Assembly (NCBI GenBank): GCA_029935695.1
Contig: JAOZJV010000111.1
Coordinates: 293-8,978, forward strand
Reading direction: 5' to 3'
DNA: 8,686 nt
Origin: Candidatus Krumholzibacteriia bacterium
GTDB taxonomy: Bacteria; Krumholzibacteriota; Krumholzibacteriia; LZORAL124-64-63
Part shown: piece by piece, positions 7,230-8,686 of the stretch
Layout: each line of letters begins with the position of its first letter
How positions within the stretch are numbered: position 1 is the first letter of the stretch
Made by a program: the position numbers and the translations under genes
Notes under the pieces: generated by a model
Told to the model about the DNA's origin: nothing
The model's database searches: none
Seen by the model: the letters and a program-made list of their open reading frames with translations, nothing else

Positions 7230-7337
7230 TTAGCACGGTTGGTAATATTTTTCAATCAATACGGTTCACGTTTTCATGGGCCTGGACTCTTATCTACCAT
7301 CGAAGTGACCGCACCGCGTTTGTCAGGAGGATGAAAT
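7230..7337. promoter_or_regulatory. Divergent control region between meaB and the sigma-factor gene
   Basis: This 108-nt gap must hold the promoters for both directions. For the plus strand, TTCACG (7265-7270) and TCTTAT (7288-7293) are 17 nt apart and match the sigma-70 boxes at four of six positions each, which is only suggestive. The stretch around 7240-7262 is AT-rich (TAATATTTTTCAATCAATA), suited to melting or regulator binding. No confident ECF-type promoter or palindrome is visible. Confidence 0.4.
7325..7330 (+). promoter_or_regulatory. Strong ribosome binding site deciding the TTG start of the sigma factor
   Basis: A perfect AGGAGG lies 7 nt before TTG at 7338-7340. The ATG at 7331 directly touches this site, is in another frame and is too close to be used. 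The same AGGAGG precedes the anti-sigma gene (7831-7836). Confidence 0.7.
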
Positions 7338-7850
7338 TTGCCCCCGAAAACACCCAGCACCAGCCAAATGTTGGACCGCCATGGTCCGTTGGTCATGAAA
7401 ATCATCTGGAGTCTGGTCCCATCCATGGATGATGCCCAGGATATTTTCCAGGATACTTTCCTCCAACACCATCTGGCCTTCTCTCAGGGACGAACCATCC
7501 ATCATCCCAAAGCCTGGTTGTGCCAAACCGCCCGCAATGCAGCCTTCAAATTGCGAAGGTTGCACCAAAAACAAGCCGTGCCCGTGGCCGACGAAATGCT
7601 GCACCAGCATCCGGCCCAAACCACCCACCCGGATCACTTTCTCATGCTGGAAAAAATCCGGGATCTCGCGGCAACTCTCCCCGACCGTCAGGCCCAGGTC
7701 TTCGCCATGCGCAACTTCGAACAACTGTCCTTCGCCGAAATAGCCGGACAACTGGACTGCACCGAAGAAGCAGCCCGGGCCAGTGGTTACAAGGCGCTCA
7801 AAACAATACGCTCGCTGATGGGCGACAGACAGGAGGATTCCCATGTCTGA
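7338..7850 (+). CDS. ECF-type RNA polymerase sigma factor
   Basis: A 170-aa alternative sigma factor that would direct RNA polymerase to a stress or envelope regulon. Sigma region 2 spans about residues 11-80: MDDAQDIFQDTFLQHH (30-45) is the core-binding helix 2.2, and HPKAWLCQTARNAAFKLRR (56-74) covers the -10 recognition part. A short His/Gln-rich linker follows. Sigma region 4 spans about 102-162, with LPDRQAQVFAMRNFEQLSF and a helix-turn-helix, FAEIAGQLDCTEEAARASGY (132-151). The recognition helix reads EEAARASGYKALK rather than the common GTVKSRL(H/S)RA form, which points to a less-studied ECF group. No extra C-terminal domain is present. The start is TTG, fixed by AGGAGG. The last 8 nt overlap the next gene, the usual layout for a sigma factor and its inhibitor. 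Confidence 0.9.
   Translation: MPPKTPSTSQMLDRHGPLVMKIIWSLVPSMDDAQDIFQDTFLQHHLAFSQGRTIHHPKAWLCQTARNAAFKLRRLHQKQAVPVADEMLHQHPAQTTHPDHFLMLEKIRDLAATLPDRQAQVFAMRNFEQLSFAEIAGQLDCTEEAARASGYKALKTIRSLMGDRQEDSHV
7831..7836 (+). promoter_or_regulatory. Ribosome binding site of the anti-sigma gene
   Basis: AGGAGG inside the 3' end of the sigma gene, 6 nt before ATG at 7843-7845. It supports this start, the overlap with the sigma gene, and coupled, roughly matched synthesis of the two proteins. Confidence 0.65.
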
Positions 7851-8686
7851 AGCAATGAACAGGACTGAATTCGAAAACCTGATGGATGAATATTTGAAAG
7901 GTGAATTGAACCCGGCCCAGATCCAGGCTTATGAACAATACCTGGAGCAGCATCCCGAAACCCAACAGGAATTGGCTGAAGTGCGAAGCCTGCTGGCCAT
8001 AACCGCAAAGGTTGCCGGCAGCAATCCGCCGGAACATCTGGAGCAGCAGGCCAGTGAAGGTCTGCGCCAACAATTGCGCTCATCCCCGGCCAGGAAGTCG
8101 GGCTGGTTCAAACGCCCTGCATTTGCCTGGAGCATCGCCGCCTCAATCCTGGTCGTCATCGGCCTGACCCTTTGGCCCACCGATTCATCTTTCGTCTACG
8201 CGCGTTTGATTGAAAGCCTCAAAAAGGTCGAAAATGTAAAAGTGGAAGGATGGATTCGTGGAGAGAATGGTGCCGTCATCCCGTACCGCCAGTGGCTCAT
8301 TGCTGATGGAACCCTGCGCGCGGAAATTGGTGACGAGGACAACCAGCGCGTGGTCGTGCTCAAAGGAAATGAGCGCCTGATCAGGGATTCAGATGGAAAA
8401 CTGTACCATGACAATACTCCGGTGAGGTGGAGTGAAAATCTGGAAGGCGTCCTGGATATCCTCCAGGCAGCCCACAAAAATCCTCATGTCCCCATGAACA
8501 GTTTTGAATTTTCAAAGGAAGATCTTGGGGATGTGGTTCGCTACAAACGGCGCGATTTTGCCTCCCTTGGCCGGGGCCCGTCCAACCGCAAATGGATCAT
8601 GGAAGTAGACAAACAAACCGCTCTGCCCACCCTCCTGCAACTGCACCAGCAAGTGGATGGCCACTGGATCCAAATGTCTGATTTAC
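7843..8686 (+). CDS. Putative membrane-spanning anti-sigma factor, C-terminus cut by the window edge
   Basis: The first 281 residues are visible. Residues 8-58 form a helical cytoplasmic head (FENLMDEYLKGELNPAQIQA, then a helix with HPETQQELAEVRSLL), the pattern seen in anti-sigma N-terminal domains. The HxxxCxxC zinc motif of ZAS-type inhibitors is absent, and no cysteine occurs in the visible protein. After a basic stretch (RKSGWFKR) comes one transmembrane helix at about 93-110. From about 115 the chain is extracytoplasmic and rich in beta strands: SLKKVENVKVEGWIRG, QWLIADGTLRAEI, RVVVLKGNERLIRDSDGKLY. This strand pattern resembles LolA/RseB-like domains, but that is inference. The gene overlaps its sigma factor by 8 nt, the main reason for the call. 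It could otherwise be a FecR-like or other sigma-associated membrane protein. Proteolytic release, as in RsePs pathways, is possible but not shown. Confidence 0.75.
   Translation, partial: MSEAMNRTEFENLMDEYLKGELNPAQIQAYEQYLEQHPETQQELAEVRSLLAITAKVAGSNPPEHLEQQASEGLRQQLRSSPARKSGWFKRPAFAWSIAASILVVIGLTLWPTDSSFVYARLIESLKKVENVKVEGWIRGENGAVIPYRQWLIADGTLRAEIGDEDNQRVVVLKGNERLIRDSDGKLYHDNTPVRWSENLEGVLDILQAAHKNPHVPMNSFEFSKEDLGDVVRYKRRDFASLGRGPSNRKWIMEVDKQTALPTLLQLHQQVDGHWIQMSDL

Noticed and set aside
7331..7333. ATG as start of the sigma factor
   Set aside because: It directly abuts AGGAGG with no spacer and is in a different frame from the sigma-70 domains; TTG at 7338 has ideal spacing.
8196..8477. 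Minus-strand open frame opposite the anti-sigma gene
   Set aside because: The plus-strand frame is continuous from a strong ribosome site and coherent with the sigma gene; the antisense product has no recognisable pattern.
1..8686. Mobile element, CRISPR array, tRNA or rRNA, or defence island
   Set aside because: No transposase or integrase motifs, no terminal or regularly spaced repeats, and no structural RNA pattern; all genes are chromosomal-looking with similar composition.

Overview
The window comes from a Gram-negative bacterium of medium GC content whose genome is densely packed. Evidence for a two-membrane cell is a substrate-binding lipoprotein, a membrane-anchored acylase with an extracytoplasmic body, and a sigma/anti-sigma pair with a periplasmic domain. 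I cannot assign a phylum. Both the sigma factor, whose HTH has the sequence EEAARASGYKALK, and the non-zinc anti-sigma factor look unlike enterobacterial proteins and suggest a less-studied lineage. Several starts are GTG or TTG, each decided by a clear Shine-Dalgarno sequence.

Minus strand, read right to left: (a) a MeaB-type GTPase (7229-6078); (b) a large penicillin-acylase-family Ntn hydrolase (6026-3612); (c) a secreted TPR-like protein (3602-2805) starting 9 nt after the acylase stop, with its ribosome binding site built over that stop; (d) a 125-nt gap, then cysteinyl-tRNA synthetase (2679-1084), which carries a four-cysteine insertion; (e) a PhnD-superfamily substrate-binding lipoprotein (1071-199) starting 12 nt after cysS; (f) the N-terminal part of its ABC ATPase, overlapping by 4 nt and running off the left edge. 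The acylase and TPR genes form one tight pair. cysS, the binding protein and the ATPase form another tight unit, and the permease should lie beyond position 1.

Plus strand, right part: an ECF-type sigma factor (7338-7850) overlaps by 8 nt a membrane-spanning putative anti-sigma factor (7843 to beyond 8686). The pair is divergent from meaB, with about 108 nt between them holding the control region. Together they look like an envelope-sensing switch: the sigma factor would be held at the membrane by the helical cytoplasmic head of its partner, and the large outer domain would sense the signal.

The most interesting points are the binding protein, which looks closer to the putative selenate branch of the PhnD superfamily than to true phosphonate binders and is co-transcribed with cysS; the zinc-ribbon-like insertion in CysRS; and the non-zinc anti-sigma factor with a possible LolA/RseB-like sensor. 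I found no mobile element, CRISPR array, tRNA or rRNA, and I see no clear sign of a wholly new defence or metabolic system.
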